Source: Enterobacter dykesii (GTDB lineage Bacteria > Pseudomonadota > Gammaproteobacteria > Enterobacterales > Enterobacteriaceae). Taken from it: a DNA stretch of 64,000 nucleotides. The position numbers and the translations under genes were made by a program. Positions 37,382 through 49,517 of the stretch are shown one piece after another; positions within the stretch are counted from its first letter, which is position 1, and each line of letters opens with the position of its first letter. Under the pieces are notes generated by a model. That model saw nothing but the letters and a program-made list of their open reading frames with translations, was not told where the DNA came from and searched no databases. The stretch spans positions 372,001 through 436,000 of the forward strand of contig NZ_CP126604.1 in NCBI RefSeq assembly GCF_008364625.2. Reading direction: 5' to 3'.

Positions 37382-38324
37382 CGCAAGTAAGGCGAGCCTG
37401 CCTAAGGCAATTTTTTTAATGGGCCCAACGGCCTCCGGCAAAACGGCGCTAGCCATTGAGTTGCGTAAAGTTTTGCCTGTAGAGTTGATTAGCGTCGACT
37501 CCGCCCTCATCTACCGGGGGATGGACATCGGCACGGCGAAGCCTGACGCAGAAGAGTTGCGTGCGGCACCGCACCGTTTGCTGGATATTCTCGACCCGGC
37601 TCAGGCGTACTCCGCAGCGGATTTCCGCCGGGATGCCTTAGCCGAGATGGCCGAGATAACGGCGGCGGGACGTATACCGCTGTTGGTTGGCGGAACCATG
37701 CTCTATTTCAAGGCGTTGCTGGAGGGGTTGTCACCTCTGCCATCCGCGGATCCGGAAGTAAGAGCGAAAATTGAGCAGCAGGCGGCAGAGCAGGGTTGGG
37801 ACGTTTTGCATCAGCAACTGGCGGAGATTGACCCGGTTGCTGCAGCACGGATCCATCCAAATGATCCGCAAAGGCTTTCCCGGGCACTGGAAGTTTTTTT
37901 CATTTCGGGTAAAACTTTAACGGAACTGACGCAAACGTCAGGAGACGCTCTGCCGTATCAGGTGCATCAGTTCGCCATCGCCCCGGCGAGCCGTGAACTG
38001 CTCCATCAGCGAATTGAGCAGCGTTTTCATCAGATGTTAGCTTCAGATTTTGAAGCAGAAGTGCGGGCGCTATTTGCCCGTGGAGATTTGCATACGGACA
38101 TGCCTTCCATTCGTTGTGTGGGATACCGCCAGATGTGGTCGTATCTTGAAGGTGAGATTTCATACGATGAAATGGTTTATAGAGGTGTTTGCGCCACGAG
38201 ACAGTTAGCGAAGCGCCAGATCACCTGGTTGCGCGGTTGGGAGGGTGTTCACTGGTTAGACAGTGAAAAACCGCAACAGGCGTTAAACGAAGTGATTGAG
38301 GTTGTTGGTGATATCGCTCACTGA
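37374..38324 (+). CDS. miaA: tRNA dimethylallyltransferase MiaA
   Basis: MiaA adds an isopentenyl group to A37 of tRNAs reading UNN codons. The 316 residues have the P-loop [14 protein letters not shown] (about 17-30), the [16 protein letters not shown] motif and the RCVGYRQMW segment. The ATG overlaps the mutL end by 8 bases. In E. coli, promoters for hfq lie inside miaA, including heat-shock ones; I did not resolve them here. Confidence 0.98.
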   Translation: MIDASKASLPKAIFLMGPTASGKTALAIELRKVLPVELISVDSALIYRGMDIGTAKPDAEELRAAPHRLLDILDPAQAYSAADFRRDALAEMAEITAAGRIPLLVGGTMLYFKALLEGLSPLPSADPEVRAKIEQQAAEQGWDVLHQQLAEIDPVAAARIHPNDPQRLSRALEVFFISGKTLTELTQTSGDALPYQVHQFAIAPASRELLHQRIEQRFHQMLASDFEAEVRALFARGDLHTDMPSIRCVGYRQMWSYLEGEISYDEMVYRGVCATRQLAKRQITWLRGWEGVHWLDSEKPQQALNEVIEVVGDIAH

Positions 38325-38397
38325 ATGTGTACAATTGAGACGTATCGTGCGCAATTTTTCAGAATCGCAAGGTTCTAAGTACAAAACAAGCATATAA

Positions 38398-38721
<324 letters not shown>

Positions 38722-38742
38722 GGTTTCGCACTGTTATCCACA

Positions 38743-38781
38743 CGGGGAGCCAGGGATCCTGCGTTCCCCGCTGATCTTTTT
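38743..38781 (+). terminator. hfq-hflX intergenic hairpin (attenuator candidate)
   Basis: CGGGGA pairs with TCCCCG, with an inner CAGG/CCTG helix, followed by CTGATCTTTTT. It lies 22 bases past the hfq stop and may lower read-through into hflX. An exact TTATCCACA lies just before it at 38734. Confidence 0.45.
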
Positions 38782-38795
38782 AGAGAGGTTTACGC

Positions 38796-40076
38796 TTGTT
38801 TGACCGTTATGATGCCGGTGAGCAGGCGGTGCTGGTACACATCTATTTTTCGCAAGACAAAGATATGGAAGACCTCCAGGAGTTTGAATCTCTGGTCTCT
38901 TCCGCCGGTGTCGAAGCAATGCAGGTGATTACCGGTAGCCGTAAAGCGCCGCACCCAAAGTATTTTGTTGGTGAAGGTAAAGCAGTCGAAATTGCGGATG
39001 CCGTAAAAGCAACCGGCGCGTCAGTCGTGTTGTTTGATCATGCGCTGTCTCCAGCCCAGGAGCGCAACCTGGAAGCCCTTTGCGAATGCCGTGTTATCGA
39101 TCGCACGGGTTTGATTTTAGATATTTTTGCTCAGCGTGCACGTACCCACGAAGGGAAACTGCAGGTTGAGCTGGCGCAGCTGCGCCATCTGGCAACGCGT
39201 CTGGTGCGTGGCTGGACACACCTTGAAAGACAAAAAGGCGGGATTGGTTTGCGCGGCCCGGGTGAAACCCAGCTCGAAACCGACCGTCGTTTGCTGCGTG
39301 GCCGAATTACCCAGATCCTTTCACGTCTGGAACGTGTAGAGAAACAGCGCGAACAGGGGCGTCGGGCGCGAACCAAAGCCGATATCCCGACGGTGTCGCT
39401 GGTGGGCTATACCAACGCCGGTAAATCCACCCTGTTTAACCAGATAACCGAGGCCCAGGTGTATGCCGCAGACCAGCTGTTTGCGACCCTGGACCCTACG
39501 CTGCGCCGTATTGACGTTGCAGACGTGGGTGAAACGGTGCTGGCGGATACCGTAGGGTTTATCCGCCACCTGCCGCATGACCTGGTGGCGGCGTTTAAAG
39601 CCACCCTGCAGGAGACGCGACAGGCGACTCTGCTGCTGCACGTGATTGATGCGGCAGACGTGCGCGTGCAGGAGAACATCGACGCGGTGAACGTGGTGCT
39701 CGAAGAGATCGATGCCCACGAGATCCCCACGCTGTTGGTCATGAATAAGATCGATATGCTGGACGATTTCGAACCGCGTATCGACAGAGATGAAGAAAAC
39801 AAACCGATTCGGGTCTGGCTTTCTGCCCAGACCGGTATTGGTGTGCCACTGCTTTTCCAGGCTTTGACAGAACGTCTTTCCGGTGAGGTAGCTCAGCACA
39901 CGCTGCGACTGCCGCCACAGGAAGGCAGGCTGCGCAGCCGGTTTTATCAGCTTCAGGCGATAGAAAAAGAGTGGATGGAGGATGACGGCAGCGTGGGGAT
40001 GCAGGTGCGTATGCCGATCGTTGACTGGCGTCGCCTCTGTAAACAAGAACCTGCGCTGGTCGACTATATCGTCTGA
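38796..40076 (+). CDS. hflX: Ribosome-associated GTPase HflX
   Basis: HflX splits stalled 70S ribosomes, notably after heat stress. The 426-residue protein has an N-terminal ATP-binding domain ([15 protein letters not shown]), a coiled-coil linker, and a GTPase domain with the P-loop [12 protein letters not shown] (about 204-215), DTVGFI and NKIDM. The start is TTG at 38796 following AGAGAGG. It lies between hfq and hflKC as in E. coli. Confidence 0.97.
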   Translation: MFDRYDAGEQAVLVHIYFSQDKDMEDLQEFESLVSSAGVEAMQVITGSRKAPHPKYFVGEGKAVEIADAVKATGASVVLFDHALSPAQERNLEALCECRVIDRTGLILDIFAQRARTHEGKLQVELAQLRHLATRLVRGWTHLERQKGGIGLRGPGETQLETDRRLLRGRITQILSRLERVEKQREQGRRARTKADIPTVSLVGYTNAGKSTLFNQITEAQVYAADQLFATLDPTLRRIDVADVGETVLADTVGFIRHLPHDLVAAFKATLQETRQATLLLHVIDAADVRVQENIDAVNVVLEEIDAHEIPTLLVMNKIDMLDDFEPRIDRDEENKPIRVWLSAQTGIGVPLLFQALTERLSGEVAQHTLRLPPQEGRLRSRFYQLQAIEKEWMEDDGSVGMQVRMPIVDWRRLCKQEPALVDYIV

Positions 40077-40132
40077 TCAGAAAGGGGATGCCTGAATAAT
40101 TCGCCCTTGCATAACAAATATGGAGCATATAC

Positions 40133-41392
40133 ATGGCGTGGAATCAGCCCGGTAATAACGGACAAGACCGCGACCCGTGGGGAAGCAGCAAACCTGGCGG
40201 CAACTCTGAGGGAAATGGCAATAAAGGTGGTCGCGAGCAGGGGCCGCCGGATCTGGATGATATCTTCCGCAAACTGAGCAAGAAGCTTGGTGGCCTTGGC
40301 GGAGGAAAAGGTTCTGGCTCGGGTGGCAATTCCACTCAGAGCTCGCGCCCGCCAATGGGTGGCCGCGTAGTGGGCATCGTGGCCGCTGCGGTAGTCATCA
40401 TCTGGGCAGCCAGCGGGTTCTACACCATTAAAGAAGCAGAACGCGGCGTAGTCACCCGTTTCGGTAAGTTCAGCCATCTGGTTGAGCCGGGTCTGAACTG
40501 GAAGCCGACCTTCATTGATGACGTGACCGCGGTTAACGTGGAATCCGTCCGTGAACTGGCCGCCTCTGGCGTGATGCTGACCTCTGACGAAAACGTGGTG
40601 CGCGTTGAGATGAACGTGCAGTATCGCGTGACCGATCCTGAGCGTTATCTGTTTAGCGTGACCAGCGCCGATGACAGCCTGCGTCAGGCTACCGACAGCG
40701 CCCTGCGCGGTGTGATCGGTAAATACACCATGGACCGTATTCTGACCGAAGGTCGTACCGTTATTCGTAGCGATACCCAGCGCGAGCTGGAAGAGACCAT
40801 TCGTCCGTACAACATGGGTATTACCCTGCTGGACGTCAACTTCCAGGCTGCGCGTCCGCCGGAAGAGGTGAAAGCCGCATTTGACGATGCGATTGCTGCC
40901 CGTGAAAACGAACAGCAGTACATCCGTGAAGCAGAAGCGTACACCAACGAAGTTCAGCCACGCGCTAACGGTCAGGCGCAGCGTATTCTGGAAGAAGCGC
41001 GCGCGTATAAGACCCAGACCATCCTGGAAGCACAGGGTGAAGTGGCTCGCTTCGCGAAGATCCTGCCGGAATATAAAGCGGCACCGGAAATTACCCGTGA
41101 GCGTCTCTATATCGAGACCATGGAAAAAGTGCTGAGCCACACCCGTAAAGTGTTGGTTAACGACAATAAAGGCGGAAACCTGATGGTTCTGCCGCTGGAT
41201 CAGATGCTGAAAGGCGGTTCTGCACCAGCAGCGAAAGGCGACACCAGCGGAGCGAATAACCTGCTGCGTCTGCCGCCAGCCTCAACAGGCAGCGCCAGCA
41301 CGAACACAACGCCTTCTTCGAACGATGGTGACATTATGGACCAACGCCGTGCTAACGCGCAGCGTAACGACTACCAGCGTCAGGGGGAATAA
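40133..41392 (+). CDS. hflK: FtsH modulator HflK (SPFH protein)
   Basis: HflK and HflC form a large inner-membrane cage around the FtsH protease. The 419-residue protein has a cytoplasmic glycine-rich N-terminus, one membrane segment (about residues 80-100, VVGIVAAAVVIIWAASGFY), an SPFH/band-7 domain and a long coiled coil. It is followed by hflC after two bases. The length is the same as E. coli HflK. Confidence 0.97.
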   Translation: MAWNQPGNNGQDRDPWGSSKPGGNSEGNGNKGGREQGPPDLDDIFRKLSKKLGGLGGGKGSGSGGNSTQSSRPPMGGRVVGIVAAAVVIIWAASGFYTIKEAERGVVTRFGKFSHLVEPGLNWKPTFIDDVTAVNVESVRELAASGVMLTSDENVVRVEMNVQYRVTDPERYLFSVTSADDSLRQATDSALRGVIGKYTMDRILTEGRTVIRSDTQRELEETIRPYNMGITLLDVNFQAARPPEEVKAAFDDAIAARENEQQYIREAEAYTNEVQPRANGQAQRILEEARAYKTQTILEAQGEVARFAKILPEYKAAPEITRERLYIETMEKVLSHTRKVLVNDNKGGNLMVLPLDQMLKGGSAPAAKGDTSGANNLLRLPPASTGSASTNTTPSSNDGDIMDQRRANAQRNDYQRQGE

Positions 41393-41394
41393 GG

Positions 41395-42399
41395 ATGCGT
41401 AAGTCAGTTATTGCGATCATCGTCATCGTACTGGTCGCGCTTTATACCTCGATCTTTGTGGTGAAAGAAGGCGAGCGTGGGATTAAGTTCCAGTTCAGCA
41501 GCGTCGTGCGTGATGGCGACAAACGCCCGGTGATTTACGAACCGGGTCTGCACTTCAAGGTGCCTTTCATTCAGTCCGTGAAAACGCTTGATGCGCGTAT
41601 CCAGACCATGGATAACCAGGCCGACCGTTTCGTGACCAAAGAGAAGAAAGACCTGATCGTTGATTCCTACATCAAATGGCGCATCAGCGATTTCAGCCGT
41701 TACTTCCTGGCAACGGGCGGCGGCGACGTTTCTCAGGCCGAAGTGCTGCTGAAACGTAAGTTCTCTGACCGCCTGCGTTCCGAGATTGGTCGTCTTGATG
41801 TGAAAGACATCGTGACCGACTCCCGTGGTCGTCTGACCCTGGAAGTACGCGATGCGCTGAACTCCGGTACAGCGGGCACGGAAGATGAAGTTTCAACGCC
41901 AGCAGCAGATGATGCGATTGCCAAAGCGGCTGAACGCGTTCAGGCGGAGACCAACGGTAAAGTGCCGGTGATCAACCCGAACAGTATGGCTGCGCTGGGT
42001 ATCGAAGTCGTTGACGTGCGTATTAAGCAGATCAACCTGCCGGTGGAAGTGTCCGAGGCGATTTACAACCGTATGCGCGCCGAGCGTGAAGCGGTAGCCC
42101 GTCGTCACCGTTCACAGGGCCAGGAAGAGGCTGAGAAGCTGCGTGCCGCAGCGGACTACGAAGTCACCAAGACGCTGGCGGAATCTGAGCGCCAGGGCCG
42201 TATCCTGCGCGGTGAAGGCGATGCCGAAGCGGCGAAGCTGTTCGCGGATGCCTTCAGCCAGGATCCTGACTTCTACGCCTTTATCCGTAGCCTGCGCGCT
42301 TACGAGAATAGCTTCCAGAGCAACCAGGATGTGATGGTGCTCAGCCCGGACAGCGATTTCTTCCGTTATATGAAGACGCCGACTAACGCAACGCGATAA
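41395..42399 (+). CDS. hflC: FtsH modulator HflC (SPFH protein)
   Basis: The 334-residue partner of HflK has an N-terminal membrane anchor (VIAIIVIVLVALYTSIFVV), an SPFH domain and a charged coiled coil (about 200-290). The ATG at 41395 lies two bases after the hflK stop, with AAGG as ribosome site inside the hflK end. A terminator hairpin follows at 42423. Confidence 0.97.
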   Translation: MRKSVIAIIVIVLVALYTSIFVVKEGERGIKFQFSSVVRDGDKRPVIYEPGLHFKVPFIQSVKTLDARIQTMDNQADRFVTKEKKDLIVDSYIKWRISDFSRYFLATGGGDVSQAEVLLKRKFSDRLRSEIGRLDVKDIVTDSRGRLTLEVRDALNSGTAGTEDEVSTPAADDAIAKAAERVQAETNGKVPVINPNSMAALGIEVVDVRIKQINLPVEVSEAIYNRMRAEREAVARRHRSQGQEEAEKLRAAADYEVTKTLAESERQGRILRGEGDAEAAKLFADAFSQDPDFYAFIRSLRAYENSFQSNQDVMVLSPDSDFFRYMKTPTNATR

Positions 42400-42422
42400 A
42401 CTCAGGCCCGTTTGAGTATTCA

Positions 42423-42456
42423 AACCACCGCTCTCAACGGAGCGGTGGTTTTCTTT
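42423..42456 (+). terminator. hflC terminator
   Basis: AACCACCGCT and AGCGGTGGTT form a 10-bp stem followed by TTCTTTTA. It lies 23 bases past the hflC stop and 14 before yjeT, so yjeT may be expressed partly by read-through. Confidence 0.85.
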
Positions 42457-42469
42457 TATAGGAATAAAA

Positions 42470-42667
42470 ATGAATTCAACGATCTGGCTCGCACTGGCCC
42501 TGGTCCTGGTGCTGGAAGGTCTTGGACCGATGCTTTATCCGCGCGCCTGGCGCCGAATGATCGCCACGATGAGCCAGCTGCCGGATAATATTTTACGTCG
42601 TTTTGGCGGCGGTCTTGTGGTTGCGGGCATCGTGATCTACTACATGTTGAGGAAAACGATTGGCTGA
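42470..42667 (+). CDS. yjeT: DUF2065 small membrane protein YjeT
   Basis: The 65-residue protein has two membrane helices (IWLALALVLVLEGLGPMLY and GGGLVVAGIVIYYML). It matches the E. coli YjeT family in length and position between hflC and purA. The function is not known to me. TAGGAAT precedes the ATG. Confidence 0.92.
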   Translation: MNSTIWLALALVLVLEGLGPMLYPRAWRRMIATMSQLPDNILRRFGGGLVVAGIVIYYMLRKTIG

Positions 42668-42678
42668 TCAAAAAGTAG

Positions 42679-44070
<1,392 letters not shown>

Positions 44071-44105
44071 TCTTCGTGACTGCTGGCCTGCGGGGAGACC
44101 CGTAG

Positions 44106-44131
44106 GCCGGATAAGCGTAGCGCCATCCGGC
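44106..44131. repeat. REP-like palindrome after purA
   Basis: GCCGGAT-N12-ATCCGGC, with AAGCGTAGCGCC in the centre, is a typical REP unit 36 bases past the purA stop, before nsrR. Confidence 0.8.
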
Positions 44132-44262
44132 GACCGCTCCTGGATCTCCGCTTTTTCGCCCCGTCTGTCAAATAAATTAGCCGCTCACTATCTGGCTGGT
44201 TTATCATCATTAATGAATATCTCTGCGGTTTAACCGCGTTTTCCCTTTTTCCTGAGGTTGAT

Positions 44263-44688
44263 GTGCAGTTAACAAGTTTCACCGATTACGGCTTACGTGC
44301 GCTGATTTACATGGCGTCGTTACCCGAGGGGAAGATGACCAGTATCTCTGAAGTGACAGAGGTCTACGGCGTATCCCGTAATCATATGGTCAAAATAATC
44401 AATCAACTTAGTCGTGCCGGATACGTTGCTGCCGTCCGCGGGAAGAATGGTGGGATCCGTCTCGGTAAACCGGCACAGAGTATTCGTGTTGGCGATGTGG
44501 TACGTGAACTGGAGCCGCTGTCTCTGGTGAACTGCAGCAGCGAGTTCTGCCACATCACGCCCGCTTGCCGCCTGAAAAAGGCGCTTTCAAAGGCCGTGCA
44601 AAGTTTTCTCATGGAACTGGATAACTACACGCTGGCCGATTTGGTTGAAGAGAATCAACCGCTTTATAAATTATTGCTGGTGGAATGA
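44263..44688 (+). CDS. nsrR: Nitric oxide-sensing repressor NsrR
   Basis: NsrR is an Rrf2-family repressor with an Fe-S cluster destroyed by nitric oxide; it controls hmp, ytfE and other nitrosative-stress genes. The 141-residue protein has an N-terminal winged helix ([28 protein letters not shown]) and the cluster ligands Cys91, Cys96 and Cys102. The start is GTG at 44263 after GAGG. It overlaps rnr only if a far upstream rnr start is used. A matching operator stands before ytfE at 61094. Confidence 0.97.
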   Translation: MQLTSFTDYGLRALIYMASLPEGKMTSISEVTEVYGVSRNHMVKIINQLSRAGYVAAVRGKNGGIRLGKPAQSIRVGDVVRELEPLSLVNCSSEFCHITPACRLKKALSKAVQSFLMELDNYTLADLVEENQPLYKLLLVE

Positions 44689-44726
44689 AGAAAATTTCCA
44701 CCGGAGCTGACAACGGAGGAACCGAC

Positions 44727-47171
44727 ATGTCACATGATCCTTTCCAGGAACGCGAAGCCGAAAAATACGCGAATCCTATTCCCAGCCGCGAGTTCATCAT
44801 TGAACACTTAACAAAACGCGAAAAACCCGCCAATCGTGAAGAAATTGCCGTTGAATTAAACATTGAAGGTGAAGAGCAAATTGAAGCCCTTCGCCGTCGC
44901 CTGCGCGCGATGGAGCGTGACGGGCAGCTGGTCTTTACCCGCCGCCAGTGCTACGCGCTGCCAGAACGCCTCGATCTGCTGAAAGGGACCGTCATTGGTC
45001 ACCGCGATGGCTTCGGCTTCCTGCGCGTGGAAGGCCGTAAGGACGATCTGTATCTCTCATCTGAACAGATGAAAATGTGCATTCACGGCGACCAGATCCT
45101 GGCCCAGCCGCTGGGCGCGGACCGTAAAGGTCGCCGCGAAGCGCGCGTGGTACGCGTTCTGGTGCCAAAAACCAGCCAGATTGTTGGCCGCTACTTTACC
45201 GACGCGGGCGTGGGCTTCGTGGTGCCGGACGACAGCCGTCTGAGCTTCGATATTCTGATCCCACCTGAAGAGGTGATGGGCGCCCGCATGGGCTTTGTGG
45301 TGGTGGTGGAACTCACCCAGCGCCCAACCCGTCGCACTAAAGCGGTAGGTAAAATCGTCGAAGTACTTGGCGACAATATGGGCACTACCATGGCCGTTGA
45401 TATGGCGCTGCGTACCCATGAAATTCCGTACATCTGGCCGAAAGCGGTTGAAGAGCAGATCGAAAGCCTGCGCGAAGAAGTTCCGGAAGAGTCCAAAGTG
45501 GGCCGCGTGGATCTGCGCTCCCTGCCGCTGGTCACTATCGACGGTGAAGACGCTCGCGACTTCGATGACGCCGTCTATTGCGAGAAAAAACGCGGCGGCG
45601 GCTGGCGCCTGTGGGTCGCTATTGCAGACGTAAGCTACTATGTTCGTCCGCACACCCCGCTGGATAACGAAGCCCGCAGCCGCGGTACGTCGGTCTACTT
45701 CCCGTCCCAGGTCGTGCCGATGCTGCCGGAAGTGCTGTCTAACGGCCTGTGCTCCCTGAACCCGCAGGTTGACCGCCTCTGTATGGTTTGCGAGATGACC
45801 ATCTCCACCAAAGGGCGCTTAACCGGCTACAAGTTCTACGAAGCGGTGATGAGCTCGCACGCCCGTCTGACCTATACCAAGGTCTGGCATATGCTGCAGG
45901 GCGACCAGGATCTGCGCGAGCAGTACGCGCCGCTGGTCAAACATATCGAAGAGCTGCATAACCTCTACAAAACGCTGGATCAGGCGCGCGAAGAGCGCGG
46001 CGGGATCTCGTTTGAAAGTGAAGAAGCGAAATTCATTTTCAACGCCGAACGCCGCATTGAGCGTATCGAGCAGACCCAGCGTAACGATGCGCACAAGCTG
46101 ATCGAAGAGTGTATGATTCTGGCGAACATCTCGGCGGCACGATTCGTAGAGAAAGCCAAAGAGCCTGCGCTGTTCCGTATTCACGATAAGCCGACCACGG
46201 AAGCCATTACGTCGTTCCGCTCCGTGCTGGCTGAACTGGGTCTGGAACTGCCCGGAGGCAACAAGCCAGAACCGCGCGATTACGCCGAGCTGCTTGAATC
46301 CATTAGCGACCGTCCTGACGCAGAAATGCTGCAGACGATGCTGCTGCGCTCTATGAAGCAGGCGATTTACGATCCGGAAAACCGCGGCCACTTCGGCCTG
46401 GCGCTGCAGTCTTACGCCCACTTTACGTCGCCGATCCGTCGTTATCCTGACCTCTCTCTGCACCGTGCGATCAAGTATCTGCTGGCGCAGGAGCAGGGCC
46501 ATAAAGGGAACACCACCGAAACCGGCGGCTACCACTATTCGATGGAAGAGATGCTGCAGCTGGGTCAGCACTGCTCCATGGCCGAACGTCGTGCCGATGA
46601 AGCCACGCGCGACGTGGCGGACTGGCTGAAGTGTGACTTTATGCTCGATCAGGTCGGTAACGTTTTCAAAGGCGTGATTGCCAGCGTGACCGGCTTTGGT
46701 TTCTTCGTTCGTCTGGACGAGCTGTTCATCGACGGTCTGGTGCACGTCTCCAGCCTGGATAACGATTACTACCGCTTCGACCAGGTCGGCCAGCGCCTGA
46801 TTGGCGAATCTGGCGGCCAGACCTACCGTCTGGGCGACCGTGTAGAAGTGAAGGTCGAAGCCGTGAATATGGACGACCGTAAGATCGACTTCAGCCTGAT
46901 CTCCAGCGAGCGCGCCCCGCGTAACGTTGGTAAAACCGAGCGTGAAAGGGCGAAAAAAACCGGTAACGGTAAACCGGGCGGCGGTAAACGTCGTCAGGCG
47001 GGCAAGAAGGTAAACTTCGAGCCGGACAGCGCGTTCCGCGGCGAGAAGAAACAGAAGCCGAAGGCGGCGAAGAAAGAAGCCCGCTCAGCGAAAAAACCTT
47101 CCGCGAAAACGCAGAAAATCGCTGCCGCCACCAAAGCGAAGCGCGCGGCCAAGAAAAAGCAGGCGGAGTAA
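44727..47171 (+). CDS. rnr: Ribonuclease R
   Basis: RNase R is a 3'-5' exoribonuclease able to degrade structured RNA. The 814-residue protein has an N-terminal helix-turn-helix region, two cold-shock domains, the RNB catalytic domain with the acidic cluster [14 protein letters not shown] (about residues 270-283), an S1 domain ([29 protein letters not shown]) and a lysine-rich tail. The ATG at 44727 has GGAGGA upstream. An in-frame ATG at 44685 overlaps nsrR and is rejected. nsrR-rnr-rlmB run in one direction. Confidence 0.97.
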   Translation: MSHDPFQEREAEKYANPIPSREFIIEHLTKREKPANREEIAVELNIEGEEQIEALRRRLRAMERDGQLVFTRRQCYALPERLDLLKGTVIGHRDGFGFLRVEGRKDDLYLSSEQMKMCIHGDQILAQPLGADRKGRREARVVRVLVPKTSQIVGRYFTDAGVGFVVPDDSRLSFDILIPPEEVMGARMGFVVVVELTQRPTRRTKAVGKIVEVLGDNMGTTMAVDMALRTHEIPYIWPKAVEEQIESLREEVPEESKVGRVDLRSLPLVTIDGEDARDFDDAVYCEKKRGGGWRLWVAIADVSYYVRPHTPLDNEARSRGTSVYFPSQVVPMLPEVLSNGLCSLNPQVDRLCMVCEMTISTKGRLTGYKFYEAVMSSHARLTYTKVWHMLQGDQDLREQYAPLVKHIEELHNLYKTLDQAREERGGISFESEEAKFIFNAERRIERIEQTQRNDAHKLIEECMILANISAARFVEKAKEPALFRIHDKPTTEAITSFRSVLAELGLELPGGNKPEPRDYAELLESISDRPDAEMLQTMLLRSMKQAIYDPENRGHFGLALQSYAHFTSPIRRYPDLSLHRAIKYLLAQEQGHKGNTTETGGYHYSMEEMLQLGQHCSMAERRADEATRDVADWLKCDFMLDQVGNVFKGVIASVTGFGFFVRLDELFIDGLVHVSSLDNDYYRFDQVGQRLIGESGGQTYRLGDRVEVKVEAVNMDDRKIDFSLISSERAPRNVGKTERERAKKTGNGKPGGGKRRQAGKKVNFEPDSAFRGEKKQKPKAAKKEARSAKKPSAKTQKIAAATKAKRAAKKKQAE

Positions 47172-47189
47172 ATTCTCCCCTCAACCTGA

Positions 47190-47212
47190 CCCTCTCCCCA
47201 GCGGGGGAGGGG
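47190..47212. repeat. CCCTCTCCC-type palindrome after rnr
   Basis: CCCTCTCCCC-AGC-GGGGGAGGGG is a slightly diverged copy of the family seen at 13408. It lies 18 bases past the rnr stop and 24 before rlmB. Confidence 0.65.
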
Positions 47213-47236
47213 AAATACTTATTACGAGAACCATCA

Positions 47237-47971
47237 ATGAGTGAAATGATTTACGGCATCCACGCGGTGCAGGCCCTTCTCGAGCGCGCACCGGAGCGTT
47301 TTCAGGAAGTGTTTATTCTGAAAGGGCGTGAAGATAAGCGTCTGATGCCGCTGATCCACGCGCTGGAAGCGCAGGGCGTGGTGATCCAGCTGGCGAACCG
47401 CCAGTTCCTGGATGAGAAAAGCGAAGGTGCGGTTCACCAGGGGATCATTGCCCGCGTGAAGCCGGGTCGTCAGTATCAGGAAAACGATCTGCCGGATCTG
47501 ATTGCCGGGCTGGAGAATCCGTTCTTCCTGATCCTCGACGGCGTTACCGATCCGCACAACCTCGGCGCGTGCCTGCGCAGTGCGGATGCAGCGGGCGTGC
47601 ATGCGGTTATCGTGCCGAAAGATCGCTCCGCGCAGCTGAACGCGACGGCGAAGAAGGTGGCCTGCGGCGCGGCGGAAAACGTTCCGCTGATCCGCGTGAC
47701 TAACCTGGCGCGTACCATGCGTCTGCTGCAGGAAGAGAACGTCTGGATCGTCGGTACCGCCGGTGAAGCGGATCATACTCTATACCAGAGCAAAATGACC
47801 GGCCGTCTGGCGCTGGTGATGGGCGCAGAGGGCGAAGGCATGCGTCGTCTCACCCGCGAGCACTGTGACGAGCTGATCAGCATCCCGATGGCGGGCAGCG
47901 TGTCGTCCCTGAACGTTTCCGTTGCGACGGGCATCTGCCTGTTTGAAGCGGTGCGTCAGCGGGGAGCATAA
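47237..47971 (+). CDS. rlmB: 23S rRNA 2'-O-methyltransferase RlmB
   Basis: RlmB methylates G2251 in the 23S P loop. The 244 residues comprise an N-terminal L30e-like substrate-binding domain and a SPOUT methyltransferase domain with the knotted motifs [40 protein letters not shown] and [22 protein letters not shown]. It follows rnr in the same direction, and a terminator follows. In E. coli the yjf genes come next; here an unrelated transporter does. Confidence 0.97.
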   Translation: MSEMIYGIHAVQALLERAPERFQEVFILKGREDKRLMPLIHALEAQGVVIQLANRQFLDEKSEGAVHQGIIARVKPGRQYQENDLPDLIAGLENPFFLILDGVTDPHNLGACLRSADAAGVHAVIVPKDRSAQLNATAKKVACGAAENVPLIRVTNLARTMRLLQEENVWIVGTAGEADHTLYQSKMTGRLALVMGAEGEGMRRLTREHCDELISIPMAGSVSSLNVSVATGICLFEAVRQRGA

Positions 47972-47976
47972 ACAGC

Positions 47977-48003
47977 AAGGCCGTCCACAGGACGGCCTTT
48001 TGT
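47977..48003 (+). terminator. rlmB terminator
   Basis: AAGGCCGTCC and GGACGGCCTT form a 10-bp stem followed by TTGTGTTTT, six bases past the rlmB stop. Confidence 0.88.
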
Positions 48004-48010
48004 GTTTTCT

Positions 48011-48031
48011 CCCTCTTCCCGTGGGAGAGGG
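48011..48031. repeat. CCCTCTTCCC-type palindrome
   Basis: CCCTCTTCCC-GT-GGGAGAGGG is an imperfect copy of the palindrome family, between the rlmB terminator and the convergent transporter gene. Confidence 0.6.
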
Positions 48032-48049
48032 CACCAGACGGTGACAACC

Positions 48050-49324
48050 TCACTCTTCCAGCGACCGCAAATGGTCATCCTTCCTCAGCGTCATCAGCGC
48101 GAAAATACTTACTACCGCCGTCGCCATCACGTAATACGCCGGAATATCCAGGTTCCCCGTCTGCTTAATCAGCCCGGTAATAATCAGCCCTGCGCATCCC
48201 GAGAAGATCGCGTTCGACAACGAGTAGGCCAGCCCCAGCCCCGTATAGCGCACGCGCGTCGGGAACATCTCAGACAGCATCGCCGGGCCCGGCCCCGCCA
48301 GCATGCCCACCAGACCGCCCGCAATCAGTACCACACCAGCCTTCACCGCCAGCGTACTCGACTCCGCCTGCAGGATTTTCAGCAGCGGCAGGGCGAGGAT
48401 CAGCAGCAGCGCGGTGGCGAGAATCATCACCGTGCGGCGCCCGATCCGGTCGCTCAGGATCCCCGACGGAATGATGGTCAGCGCAAAACCAACGTTCGAA
48501 ATCACCGCTATCAACAGCGCCTGGTTGAACCCGGTGTGCAGCGCCGACTGAAGATAGGTCGGCATAATCACCAGGTAGGTATACCCCGCCGCAGACCAGA
48601 CCATCACGCGGCCAATCCCCATTACGATGGCCCGGAGCGTGGCGGCAGTATCCGCCTGAGCGACAGCCGGTTTGTCCTGCTGCTGCACAAAGCTGGGCGT
48701 CTCCTCCATGCTGACGCGAAGCCACAGCGCAACGACGCCCATAGGCAGCGCCAGGAAGAACGGAATACGCCAGCCCCACTCATGCAGGGCTTCAGGCGTG
48801 AGGAGGGCGGAGAGTAGCGCCACGATGCCTGCGCCCGCTAACAGCCCCAGCGCCACGGTAAAGGACTGCCACGCGCCATAGAGCCCACGCTTGCCGCGCG
48901 GGGCGAATTCCGTCATCAGCGAGACCGCACCGCCGTACTCGCCGCCCGCGAACAGCCCCTGCAGGATGCGCAGCAGCGTAATAATGAGCGGCGCGGCAAT
49001 CCCGATGCAGGCATAGACCGGCACAACGCCGATGGCGGCGGTAGCGAGCGTCATCAATACCAGCACAATGATGAGCGTCGGCTTACGGCCAATCCGGTCG
49101 CCGATGCGGCCAAACACCACCGCGCCCAGCGGACGGAAGAAAAAGGCGATGGCGAATGAGGCGTAGGTGAGGATCAGGCTGGTAAGCCCCGCTTCCCCTT
49201 CAAGCTGGAAGAAGTTCTTCGCAATGACGGTCGCCAGAAAACCGTAGACCGCAAACTCATACCACTCGATAAAGTTACCAATGGAGCCTGCAATTAATGC
49301 TCGCTTGTGCGCATCCGGTTGCAT
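48050..49324 (-). CDS. MFS transporter, metabolite:H+ symporter type
   Basis: The 424-residue protein has twelve predicted membrane helices and the MHS-subfamily N-terminus IAGSIGNFIEWYEFAVYGFLA. The MFS loop motif GRIGDRIGRKPTLI follows helix 2, and a second copy SDRIGRRTVMI lies in the C-terminal half. Relatives include ProP, ShiA and KgtP; the substrate cannot be told from sequence. The start at 49324 follows GAGGATCG; an ATG-like extension to 49378 lacks a ribosome site. The gene replaces the E. coli yjfIJKLMC block between rlmB and aidB and shows no neighbours of related function. Confidence 0.88.
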   Translation of the reverse strand: MQPDAHKRALIAGSIGNFIEWYEFAVYGFLATVIAKNFFQLEGEAGLTSLILTYASFAIAFFFRPLGAVVFGRIGDRIGRKPTLIIVLVLMTLATAAIGVVPVYACIGIAAPLIITLLRILQGLFAGGEYGGAVSLMTEFAPRGKRGLYGAWQSFTVALGLLAGAGIVALLSALLTPEALHEWGWRIPFFLALPMGVVALWLRVSMEETPSFVQQQDKPAVAQADTAATLRAIVMGIGRVMVWSAAGYTYLVIMPTYLQSALHTGFNQALLIAVISNVGFALTIIPSGILSDRIGRRTVMILATALLLILALPLLKILQAESSTLAVKAGVVLIAGGLVGMLAGPGPAMLSEMFPTRVRYTGLGLAYSLSNAIFSGCAGLIITGLIKQTGNLDIPAYYVMATAVVSIFALMTLRKDDHLRSLEE

Positions 49325-49517
49325 AACGATCCTCACTGAAAAGGGTAAGAATAAATTATTCAACAAAAGCGAGGTCATGAAATAGTTTATTCTTATGTTC
49401 TGTGAGCTATTTCACGAATGATATCAGCGGGATCGTGAACGTGTGACTCCCCTCCCATGCAGCGCGAGCGCGGTCTGTCCATACTTATCGTCATTGCCAC
49501 TGAAGGAGGGAGACAGT

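Noticed and set aside
40064..41140. Minus-strand frame of 358 codons opposite hflK
   Set aside because: It is a shadow of hflK and has no family resemblance.
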